From the NCBI GenBank assembly GCA_946545035.1, contig CAMNND010000064.1, positions 1 to 6,024 on the forward strand: DNA of 6,024 nucleotides, read 5' to 3'. Of the stretch, positions 1 through 6,024 are shown in pieces. The translations under genes were made by a program, and so were the position numbers. Source of the stretch: an uncultured Clostridium sp. GTDB taxonomy: Bacteria > Bacillota > Clostridia > TANB77 > CAG-508. Position 1 is the stretch's first letter, and every line of letters starts with the position of its first letter. Under the pieces are notes generated by a model. The model was not told the origin of the DNA and searched no databases. It was given only the letters and a program-made list of their open reading frames with translations.

Positions 1-33
1 AATATAAACAATAATTTATTATTTTATCATTAT

Positions 34-432
34 TTATTTAATACTATCTTTTAAATCATTTTTAATTTGTGTTGTGCTAATTTCAGGTGTTCTTGGAAGA
101 TATACAACTTCTGCATATTCATTTAAATAATCAAATTTACCTTTCCAATCATCACCCATTACAAAAACATCAGCATGATACTCTTTGATGTCTTTAGGTT
201 TTTGATCCCAGCTTTCTTCAGGAATAACAAGATCCACATAACGAATCGCTTCAACAAGTGCTTTTCTCTCTTCATATGAAAAATAGCATTTTTTATTCTT
301 TTCATTCCAATTAAAATCATCTGTAGATACAGCAACAATTAAATAATCTCCAAGCATTTTAGCGCGACGTAATAAATTAATATGGCCGTAATGAAGAAGA
401 TCAAAAGTTCCATATGTAATTACTCTTTTCAT
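34..432 (-). CDS. tagD: Glycerol-3-phosphate cytidylyltransferase (TagD type)
   Basis: This 132-residue cytoplasmic enzyme converts glycerol-3-phosphate and CTP to CDP-glycerol and pyrophosphate, the activated donor for teichoic acids and phosphoglycerol-decorated polysaccharides. The match to Bacillus subtilis TagD (129 residues) is clear along the whole length from memory. It opens with MKRVITYGTFDLLHYGH, including the HxGH nucleotide-binding motif at 14-17. It continues with SYEERKALVEAIRYVD (52-67), FVMGDDWKGKFDYL (90-103), and RTPEISTT (114-121), the second signature of this cytidylyltransferase family. All catalytic motifs are intact. The start has a GAGGAG site 9 bases upstream, and an in-frame TAA at 457-459 excludes a longer form. 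It is separated from the licD-family gene by 59 bases, the widest gap in the window, but stays on the same strand. Together with LicD it suggests phosphoglycerol in the final polymer. It may be a locus-specific copy in addition to a housekeeping tagD elsewhere; that cannot be seen here. Confidence 0.96.
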   Translation of the reverse strand: MKRVITYGTFDLLHYGHINLLRRAKMLGDYLIVAVSTDDFNWNEKNKKCYFSYEERKALVEAIRYVDLVIPEESWDQKPKDIKEYHADVFVMGDDWKGKFDYLNEYAEVVYLPRTPEISTTQIKNDLKDSIK

Positions 433-441
433 TTTATAATT

Positions 442-447
442 CTCCTC
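442..447 (-). promoter_or_regulatory. Ribosome binding site of tagD
   Basis: The minus strand reads GAGGAG, then nine bases (AATTATAAA), then the ATG at 432. The strong match and normal spacing fix the start of tagD. Confidence 0.8.
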
Positions 448-455
448 ACTTATAA

Positions 456-476
456 ATTAGCTAATTAAAAGCTAAT
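456..476. repeat. Perfect 7-base inverted repeat in the licD-tagD gap
   Basis: ATTAGCT (456-462) and AGCTAAT (470-476) are exact reverse complements separated by 7 bases. The right arm, read with its neighbours, also forms the shorter palindrome ATTAGCTAAT on the minus strand. In RNA from the minus strand the hairpin would lie just upstream of the tagD ribosome binding site. The stem has only two G-C pairs and no following T-run, so it is not a good terminator. It could be an operator or a weak mRNA hairpin, or chance in AT-rich DNA. Confidence 0.35.
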
Positions 477-491
477 ATTTATCACAAAATT

Positions 492-1325
492 TTACTTTTT
501 GTTTTTTGGAACAATTTTATAATCGTGATGAGGGAATCTTTGATTTTCAGGAGGTAACTCCATATAATTACCATACTCTAATTTCAGAATTTCTTCATAA
601 TTTTTTGGAGCATAAAATTTATGACCTTCAAATTCCACTTCAATCAGATCATTCATCCATTCTCTTTTATACTGAACAAATCTAAATATCCATGCAGGAA
701 CACCTACATATTTATCATCATCACTAAAAGAGTGTGCAATTATATCATCAATATTTTTATTAATTCGTAAATGATAATTCTTACCTCTTTTTAATCTTGT
801 AATTAAATGAAGTGGATACTTAATGATAGTTTTATATAGTTGCGTGTTACTAATTCCACTTATATAAAGAACATATTCTTCATTTATTTTTCGAATTTTT
901 TCAACTATTTCCTTTGCAGAATCATCATTACCAAAATTATCAATAGGATAAATGTCTACAAATGTTCCGAGATCAACATCCGGTTTTCTTTTAATCATAT
1001 TAATATACTTAAAATTTGTATTTGAAACTCTTGGGATATAATATTCATAATTCTTGACATTCTCTCTAGTACAGATTTTTAAAGGTTTGAGTTCTTCCTC
1101 GTGAGTATCAAAATATTTTTTCAATTCTATATAATCTTTACGTGGCATCATGATATCAATATCATCATCCCATGGAATAAATCCCTTATGACGAATAGCA
1201 CCAATTAATGTTCCATACGCTAAAAAATATTTTAGATCTAATTTTCTACATATTTCATCAATCTTGACTAATATTTTTAAACTCTCTTGTTGAATTTCAT
1301 TTAATGTTAAACTTTCTTTATCCAT
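492..1325 (-). CDS. LicD-family phosphotransferase
   Basis: This 277-residue protein contains the LicD nucleotidyltransferase-fold core: YFLAYGTLIGAIRHKGF (33-49) followed directly by IPWDDDIDIMMPRKDY (50-65). The acidic cluster D53-D54-D55/D57 is the metal-binding catalytic site. A second acidic strand, DVDLGTFVDIYPID (116-129), and the C-terminal YGNYMELPPENQRFPHH (251-267) are also family hallmarks, so the protein looks complete and active. Characterised LicD proteins transfer phosphocholine from CDP-choline to surface glycans, and related fukutin-type enzymes transfer ribitol phosphate from CDP-ribitol. Here the next gene makes CDP-glycerol, so I infer phosphoglycerol transfer; no choline uptake or activation genes are visible. 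There is no signal peptide, suggesting cytoplasmic action on the lipid-linked unit before export. The ATG lies inside the end of the flippase gene (8-base overlap), with its own GGAG site, which suggests translational coupling. Confidence 0.92.
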   Translation of the reverse strand: MDKESLTLNEIQQESLKILVKIDEICRKLDLKYFLAYGTLIGAIRHKGFIPWDDDIDIMMPRKDYIELKKYFDTHEEELKPLKICTRENVKNYEYYIPRVSNTNFKYINMIKRKPDVDLGTFVDIYPIDNFGNDDSAKEIVEKIRKINEEYVLYISGISNTQLYKTIIKYPLHLITRLKRGKNYHLRINKNIDDIIAHSFSDDDKYVGVPAWIFRFVQYKREWMNDLIEVEFEGHKFYAPKNYEEILKLEYGNYMELPPENQRFPHHDYKIVPKNKK

Positions 1326-2772
1326 TGTTCTTCTCCATCCTCTTTTGCTTCAAAAACGCTAAAGCAAAACCATATTTCATCTCTTCAAACACTAAAAATA
1401 TAGTGACCATTAAAAATGCAAATCCCCATCTAACTACAATGTTATCTATATAGAATAAGCTAAAGAATACCATTCCCACTATCAAAAACACCGTCATTGA
1501 AATAACTTTAGTTGAAAACAAACAGAATCCTTGAATTTTCATCGCTAAGTAATAATGAAATAAAAAATACAAGAAATATGTAAACATTGTAGTATAAGCA
1601 GCTGCTACATATCCATATTTTAAGATAAAGATATAATTTAATACAATATTTATAAACGCAGCTGATGATGTGCAAATAGCAATATATTTAGTTTTTTCAT
1701 AATAGTATTCAACAACCGCAGGAATTAAATATAAAAATGAAAAATATCCTCCAGCAATAATTGGGATTGCACATGAAATTGAAGCTTTATATTTCACTGA
1801 CCCTAAAATCAAAATTACTTCAGGACATATCAACATCATTCCACAAGAAAAAACAAACATTGTAATAATATAAATTGTACTTATTCTTTTTATATTATCA
1901 AAATTCTTCTTATGCATTTGCTCATAAAACCACTGAGACCATACAGTATCAAGAGAAACATAAGTTACCTGGATAATAGTAAAAATGTTATAAGCAAAAC
2001 TGTATATCCCGGATGTTGCAGAACTGATCATTCTATTGATCATAATACGATCAAACTGTGATAGAATAACCTGACTAATTCCATGTGGCACAATTGGGAG
2101 ACTGTACTTCAACCCCCACGACAAATATTCTTTAATGTGCGCTGGTCTAGCTTTTCTAAAAAATAAAATCAAAACATAAATGGTAATCACAAAAATAGAA
2201 AGCGATGTGCCAATCATACGTCCAAAGTAACCTCTAGTTACAAACACAAACTTAATTAAAATAAGTGAAACGAAAATATTTGTAACTGCATTAAACAATG
2301 AAACTTTAATAAAGCTTTGATATTGATAATTTAAACTAGCATTTGTGTTATAACAACAAATAACTGCGGATCCTAAGGAATAAATTATTAACAAATTAAT
2401 ACTTAGGATATCCATGCCAAGTATTGAAATAGCTAAAGATTTAAAAATATTCACTAGTATAAATAATACAATTGTAATCGATAGTATTAATACCATTGTT
2501 GATGAAACATACGTTTCATAATTATACTTTGTTTTCGACTCACATTTATATTTATATTTAAACCTTGCATTTCGATAACTTGAGTGAATTGCTAAACCTA
2601 AGAAAATAAATAGAACACTTTGATAAGCAACAAAAGTGTTATATATACCATAATCAGAAGTTGAAAGCATTCTAGCGAAAAGAGGAATGGTAAGGAAGTT
2701 TAAACCATTGATCAAATAGTTACCAATAGTGTATCCAATTCCGGCTTTTACAACTTTTTTATCATCTTTCAT
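1318..2772 (-). CDS. Wzx-type oligosaccharide flippase (MOP superfamily)
   Basis: This 484-residue protein has about 14 hydrophobic segments spread evenly along its length, the usual size and shape of polysaccharide exporters of the MOP/Polysacc_synt family. The N-terminus carries the family-like GYTIGNYLINGLNFLTIPLF (12-32) and MLSTSDYGIYN (35-45). The middle has LPIVPHG (225-231) followed by QFDRIMINRM and SGIYSFAYNIF (239-264), a repeat of the N-terminal pattern that is typical of Wzx-like proteins. The family moves undecaprenyl-pyrophosphate-linked oligosaccharides from the inner to the outer face of the membrane, so this is probably the exporter for the repeat unit made by the neighbouring GT2 enzymes. 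The substrate cannot be read from the sequence. The start at 2772 is firm: GAGGT (2779-2783) lies 6 bases upstream, and an in-frame TGA at 2782-2784 overlaps that site. Its last codons overlap the licD-family start by 8 bases. Closed alternatives such as lipid II flippases are less likely given the context. Confidence 0.92.
   Translation of the reverse strand: MKDDKKVVKAGIGYTIGNYLINGLNFLTIPLFARMLSTSDYGIYNTFVAYQSVLFIFLGLAIHSSYRNARFKYKYKCESKTKYNYETYVSSTMVLILSITIVLFILVNIFKSLAISILGMDILSINLLIIYSLGSAVICCYNTNASLNYQYQSFIKVSLFNAVTNIFVSLILIKFVFVTRGYFGRMIGTSLSIFVITIYVLILFFRKARPAHIKEYLSWGLKYSLPIVPHGISQVILSQFDRIMINRMISSATSGIYSFAYNIFTIIQVTYVSLDTVWSQWFYEQMHKKNFDNIKRISTIYIITMFVFSCGMMLICPEVILILGSVKYKASISCAIPIIAGGYFSFLYLIPAVVEYYYEKTKYIAICTSSAAFINIVLNYIFILKYGYVAAAYTTMFTYFLYFLFHYYLAMKIQGFCLFSTKVISMTVFLIVGMVFFSLFYIDNIVVRWGFAFLMVTIFLVFEEMKYGFALAFLKQKRMEKNNG
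1333..1336 (-). promoter_or_regulatory. Ribosome binding site of the licD-family gene, inside the flippase gene
   Basis: The minus strand reads GGAG, then AAGAACA, then the ATG at 1325, a 7-base spacer. The site lies within the last codons of the flippase gene, so ribosomes finishing the flippase would cover or reinitiate at this start. It supports 1325 as the start. Confidence 0.7.
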
Positions 2773-2796
2773 ATTTATACCTCATTTTAATCTATA

Positions 2797-4692
2797 TTAC
2801 AAAACTTTATATAAATATCCACTTTTTCTCGTATGAATAATCTTATATAGCTTGGTTTTAATTGGACCTTTTTTTAGTGCGTATGATGAATTATGTAACT
2901 CATTTTGCGAAATATATATATATCTAACATTTAATGTTTTTAGTAAAGAAATAACTTCATCAGAGTTTATATTATTCTTCACATATATCTGATTATACAA
3001 CCATCTATATGTTCTATTATTTCTAATTATTCTTGAATCCTCAGAAAAGAATCTAGATCTTACTACATCAATTTTAGAATCATATTGTCTAATTAAATAT
3101 GAAAGACGTTCAGGGAAAATAGCTATAGTCGATTCACCATTTGTATCTTTTGAAATTTTATCAGCAGCAGCTAAAGCATTAACATTAATCTTGTACGCAT
3201 TACTATGTGCCTTAAAATGCCCTGTGCTTGGTGTGTAGAAATATGTACCAGCTGACATAATTATAGATGCTGAAATTATTAAAGATAACGTTTCTTTACC
3301 ACTATAGTATTCATCCAATAAGTTTGAAACTGCATAAGCAATTATTAAATAAATAGGTAGAATCCAATACAATCTCCAGTAAACATCAACCCCTGTAATA
3401 TGTTGAGCAACAATTTTATTTAAAACTGGATTTAAAAAACTAACGAATAATGTAATTGGCACTCCGATAAGGAAACATTTCTTTACAATATCTTTCTCAT
3501 GTAAATAAATATGAACAAAACAAAGTATAAATACAATAAAAAACGGAACAGCACCATATCCACTATATAATACTGACATCCATGATTTTGGTGGAGTAGA
3601 AACATATGTCTGCCCTGATGATGAAGAAGTTAATTTCATGTATAAAAATAGTGCAACTATTATAACTGGCAACATTGTAGAGAAAACCTTTATAGTGATA
3701 CCTAAAACATTCTTCCAATTTTTTCTTTTTGCTTGCAGCACCAAATATGGCATACCTGTAACAAAATATACAATTGACATTAGATAAATACCAACAACAG
3801 AAAGATTAATACCTGCGATAACCAAAATTAAATTCCAAATAGCCTGTTTCCACTTTACTTTCTCAGAATACATACTCAATATACTGCTCATTAACATAGG
3901 AATTATAAAGTTCGCAAGCATCGCTTTACCTTGCCATATTCGCAACAACATAAATGCACCCTGACTAGCTGTATTAGACCCATCAAATAAAACTAATAAT
4001 GCATATAAAAGTATAAATAATGGAGCTAAGGTATTCCCAACAAGCTGAATCCCAAAATTCCAAACTGCCATAAAACAGAATATAATAAGGACAAATGGTA
4101 GAATGGAGTGAGCGACAATAGCAGGATGAACTGCACCTATTTTTGAAATATAAGCAACAAATAATTCCCAAGTCGCAATCTGAGGCCTAAATGTATCAAC
4201 TTTTTTTGACATTGCTCCATCGTATACTGTTGGCTCATCATAAGTTATTTTATTTGTCTGATATGCAATTGTAGAAATTGTAATAAAATAGCCATCATCA
4301 GCATCAGTGTGTTCCAAATAACTACTAGTAATTGCTGTGAAAATAATCAAAAGAATCGCTACAAGCATTGTCACTCTATTTTTATATTTAAAAAAATTAA
4401 AGTGATAATCTTTAATAAAAAATCCATACTTGAATTGTCTAAATATAAAAATCAGCAATGACACAATCAAGAAAATAGAATAAGTAATCACCAAATTCAA
4501 GAACGAAGAATTTGAATACACAAAAGGGACTGATATTAATTCAAAAATTGCAAGTAAAAATACAAATCCATAAGTAATTGCTTTTGTCAATGACTTATTT
4601 TTAACGGAGAATAGTGCAAGAACATTATCTCCTTCAATAAAGCTAATTATAAACATAAAAAAAACTATAAATATATACTTTACATTTTCCAT
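2797..4692 (-). CDS. Large polytopic membrane protein, DUF6077 / GT-C-like
   Basis: This 631-residue protein has roughly 12-13 hydrophobic segments, at about 4-20, 36-56, 66-84, 108-123, 190-236, 254-274, 285-312, 330-350, 380-396, 408-425, 440-457 and 468-485. A more polar C-terminal part (about 490-631) follows. After the fourth segment comes an acidic motif, HTDADDGYF (128-136), in the place where GT-C transferases carry their acidic catalytic residues in the first large outer loop. Further motifs are RIWQGKAMLAN (251-261) and DVYWRLYWILP (436-446). I recognise this set from DUF6077 proteins found in surface-polysaccharide loci of Bacillota; their biochemical function is, to my knowledge, not established. 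Inference: a membrane-embedded transferase using a lipid-phosphate sugar to decorate or polymerise the glycan outside the membrane. The start is firm: an in-frame TAA lies at 4702-4704 with no other start codon between, and AAGGT (4699-4703) sits 6 bases upstream of the ATG. It ends in TAA, 24 bases before the flippase gene. Confidence 0.8.
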   Translation of the reverse strand: MENVKYIFIVFFMFIISFIEGDNVLALFSVKNKSLTKAITYGFVFLLAIFELISVPFVYSNSSFLNLVITYSIFLIVSLLIFIFRQFKYGFFIKDYHFNFFKYKNRVTMLVAILLIIFTAITSSYLEHTDADDGYFITISTIAYQTNKITYDEPTVYDGAMSKKVDTFRPQIATWELFVAYISKIGAVHPAIVAHSILPFVLIIFCFMAVWNFGIQLVGNTLAPLFILLYALLVLFDGSNTASQGAFMLLRIWQGKAMLANFIIPMLMSSILSMYSEKVKWKQAIWNLILVIAGINLSVVGIYLMSIVYFVTGMPYLVLQAKRKNWKNVLGITIKVFSTMLPVIIVALFLYMKLTSSSSGQTYVSTPPKSWMSVLYSGYGAVPFFIVFILCFVHIYLHEKDIVKKCFLIGVPITLFVSFLNPVLNKIVAQHITGVDVYWRLYWILPIYLIIAYAVSNLLDEYYSGKETLSLIISASIIMSAGTYFYTPSTGHFKAHSNAYKINVNALAAADKISKDTNGESTIAIFPERLSYLIRQYDSKIDVVRSRFFSEDSRIIRNNRTYRWLYNQIYVKNNINSDEVISLLKTLNVRYIYISQNELHNSSYALKKGPIKTKLYKIIHTRKSGYLYKVL

Positions 4693-4712
4693 CTTACTAC
4701 CTTACATTTTCA

Positions 4713-5705
4713 TTAAATTTTCTTTGCTAGGGCCAATGCCTTAACAAAATCCATTAGAACTGCATTTCTTGCATTTCTATTTTTCCTTTGCTCACCTTTC
4801 ATTAAACTTCTCAATACCACTAATAAATTCTTTATGAGTGAACCCCCAAAGAAGTTCTCTCTATCTTTCCAAAATTTTATTTTCTGATCAACTATACTTA
4901 AATATTGCACATTATTAACTTTTTCCAATTCTCTTCTAAAACCATAAAGTACAGGAAGACGCAATTCTGAATATTGATTTTCAAGATACTTTTGTGAATC
5001 TGAAGAGAATAATTTCTTCAAGCGATTAAATGTATATTTTTTATTAATACCAATAGTGTTTGAATCGTGCTGTCTATAGTAAATTAAGGGTTCCTCACAA
5101 CAATATAAACCTTTATTTAATGCTGCCATAAATGCTAACCAATAATCATGTGGACATTCTTTACATGGGGCATTTGAAATCACAATATCTTTTAATTCTT
5201 TTCTAATAGCCATTGTTGCTCCCGTAACAAAATTATCATTTAAAAGAGAATTAATTTCTGCTTCTGTATTGTCTAAAAAATGTCTATCAAAAGATACTCC
5301 ATTTAATAAACTATCATTTCCCTCAAGGTTTTGATTTACAACATCAGCATCTGTAAATACAAGTAATGCATCAGCATTATCATTAAACACTTGTACTATT
5401 TTCTCTACTTTATTAGGTTTCCATACATCATCTTGATCTGAGAAAAAAATAATATCTCCTGTACATAAGTCTAAACATTGATAAAAGTTTTTAATAAAGC
5501 CAAGATTATTTTTGTTTTTCTTAATAATGTATGAAACATCATTCTTCTTTAATACTTCTTCACATATAGTTAGTGTATTATCCTTTGAGCTGTCGTCACA
5601 TATAATTATCTCATCAACTTTATGTGATTGATTTAAAATACTATCTAGTTGTTCCTTAACAAACTCTTCACCAAAATAAGTACACATTGCAACTGAAATT
5701 TTCAT
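4713..5705 (-). CDS. Family 2 glycosyltransferase (rhamnosyltransferase-like)
   Basis: This 330-residue cytoplasmic or membrane-associated GT-A fold transferase is complete. It opens with the GT2 nucleotide-binding strand MKISVAMCTYFGE, followed by the DDSS motif at residues 37-40 and the metal-binding SDQDDVW at 89-95. A TGATMAI segment lies at 161-167, the probable catalytic acid region PHDYWLAF at 185-192, and YYRQH at 209-213. This order is typical of the GT2 subgroup that includes bacterial rhamnosyltransferases of O-antigen and capsule loci. Residues from about 220 to 330 form a basic, less conserved C-terminal tail. The start is supported by a near-perfect GAGGAGGT site just upstream. 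The inferred role is addition of one sugar to a lipid-linked oligosaccharide; rhamnose is only a guess from family resemblance. It lies between another GT2 gene (14-base gap) and the large membrane protein (20-base gap), consistent with one operon. Four cysteines (C181, C184, C202, C203) cluster near the catalytic HD motif. Confidence 0.93.
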   Translation of the reverse strand: MKISVAMCTYFGEEFVKEQLDSILNQSHKVDEIIICDDSSKDNTLTICEEVLKKNDVSYIIKKNKNNLGFIKNFYQCLDLCTGDIIFFSDQDDVWKPNKVEKIVQVFNDNADALLVFTDADVVNQNLEGNDSLLNGVSFDRHFLDNTEAEINSLLNDNFVTGATMAIRKELKDIVISNAPCKECPHDYWLAFMAALNKGLYCCEEPLIYYRQHDSNTIGINKKYTFNRLKKLFSSDSQKYLENQYSELRLPVLYGFRRELEKVNNVQYLSIVDQKIKFWKDRENFFGGSLIKNLLVVLRSLMKGEQRKNRNARNAVLMDFVKALALAKKI

Positions 5706-5709
5706 ATAT

Positions 5710-5717
5710 ACCTCCTC
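5710..5717 (-). promoter_or_regulatory. Strong ribosome binding site of the complete GT2 gene
   Basis: On the minus strand the sequence reads GAGGAGGT, then TATA, then the ATG at 5705. This is almost a full match to the anti-Shine-Dalgarno sequence and is the strongest site in the window. It fixes the start of the gene at 5705. Confidence 0.85.
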
Positions 5718-5719
5718 AA

Positions 5720-6024
5720 CTATACTTTAGAAATCTTTCTTGCAAAATAACGCATTAATTTGAATACAAAGTCAGGAACAATAGATAAAATTATTTCAAA
5801 TTTTACAACGTCTGGTGCCAAATAAATATAATGAATTAAACCAAACGTAGATTTTCTTACTCTTTTATCGATAAAATTCATCATTTCTTTTTTATCTTTA
5901 TGGTTAGGATATCTATTAAAGAAATCATCATACATTTTTTTCTGTGGGTATACACGACGTTCGTAATACTGTTTCTTAGATTTAACATCATTCATAACAC
6001 CACTTACATTATGACCATGTCTTC
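5720..6024 (-). CDS. Family 2 glycosyltransferase, C-terminal part (5' end outside window)
   Basis: This is the 3' end of a longer gene. The frame stays open through the right edge of the window: upstream of the ATG at 5993-5995 it reads RHGHNVSGV before continuing into MNDVKSKK. That segment matches the 'YRxHgxNvsG' element that closes the catalytic domain of many GT2 (rhamnosyltransferase-like) enzymes, and the complete neighbour downstream has the equivalent YYRQHDSNTIG. About 100 codons are visible, ending in TAG at 5720-5722. The tail contains a basic, tyrosine-rich stretch followed by a hydrophobic/amphipathic end (KFEIILSIVPDFVFKLMRYF), which could rest on the membrane. The likely role, inferred, is adding one sugar from a nucleotide sugar to the lipid-linked repeat unit in the cytoplasm. 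The catalytic DxD region is not visible, so donor and acceptor are unknown. The ATG at 5995 has no clear ribosome binding site and is very probably an internal methionine. The next gene starts 14 bases downstream. Confidence 0.8.
   Translation of the reverse strand, partial: RHGHNVSGVMNDVKSKKQYYERRVYPQKKMYDDFFNRYPNHKDKKEMMNFIDKRVRKSTFGLIHYIYLAPDVVKFEIILSIVPDFVFKLMRYFARKISKV

Noticed and set aside
1..33. Possible terminator after tagD: AT-only palindrome AATAAT-TT-ATTATT at 10-23
   Set aside because: The stem has no G-C pairs, the loop would be too small, and there is no proper T-run after it. Such palindromes are frequent by chance in this base composition, so the operon may continue past the left edge.
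448..491. Possible internal promoter before tagD (TTGTGA as -35, TAATTT or TATAAG as -10)
   Set aside because: The only -10-like boxes are poor matches or sit more than 20 bases from the -35-like box; no pair with 16-18 base spacing was found.
840..1025. Plus-strand open frame of about 61 codons inside the licD-family gene
   Set aside because: It lies entirely opposite a well-supported gene with clear catalytic motifs, its translation is low-complexity (I, N, F, rich in AT codons), and there is no ribosome binding site. It is a shadow frame.
3983..4171. Minus-strand open frame of about 62 codons in another frame of the DUF6077 gene
   Set aside because: It is nested in a real coding gene and has no recognisable motif or convincing ribosome binding site; hydrophobic-looking translation is expected from out-of-frame reading of a membrane-protein gene.
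4713..6024. Recent tandem duplication of the two GT2 genes
   Set aside because: Beyond the shared YRxH-N-G element the visible C-terminal parts show no clear similarity, so they are at most distant family members.

Overview
This window is a stretch of a bacterial cell-surface polysaccharide (capsule, exopolysaccharide or teichoic-acid-like polymer) locus. Six genes all read on the minus strand, so transcription runs from high to low coordinates. The DNA is strongly AT-rich, most genes have purine-rich Shine-Dalgarno sites (GAGGAGGT, GAGGAG, GGAG), gaps are short, and TagD closely resembles the Bacillus enzyme. Together these point to a low-GC Bacillota (Firmicutes) species, such as a lactobacillus-like or gut clostridial/erysipelotrichial bacterium. 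The genus cannot be fixed from this window.

Layout in transcription order. At the right edge (5720-6024) is the 3' end of a family 2 glycosyltransferase whose start lies outside the window. Next come a complete family 2 glycosyltransferase (4713-5705), a 631-residue polytopic membrane protein of the DUF6077 / GT-C-like type (2797-4692), a Wzx-type oligosaccharide flippase (1318-2772), a LicD-family phosphotransferase (492-1325, overlapping the flippase by 8 bases), and a TagD glycerol-3-phosphate cytidylyltransferase (34-432). Gaps are 14, 20, 24, -8 and 59 bases. No stretch over 300 bases lacks a gene. I see no convincing promoter or terminator, so the window looks like the inside of a longer operon that may continue on both sides.

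Inferred teamwork: the two GT2 enzymes extend a lipid-linked oligosaccharide on the cytoplasmic face. The flippase moves it across the membrane. The large membrane protein probably acts from the membrane as a lipid-sugar-dependent transferase or possibly a polymerase. TagD makes CDP-glycerol, and the adjacent LicD protein is the best candidate in view to transfer phosphoglycerol from it to the glycan. No TagB/TagF-type glycerophosphotransferase, recognisable classical Wzy, initiating sugar-phosphate transferase or chain-length regulator is present in the window.

The gene families are known ones. The most useful open questions are what the DUF6077 protein does, whether LicD uses CDP-glycerol here, and the true extent of the edge glycosyltransferase. 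I found no mobile element, CRISPR array, RNA gene or clearly new system.
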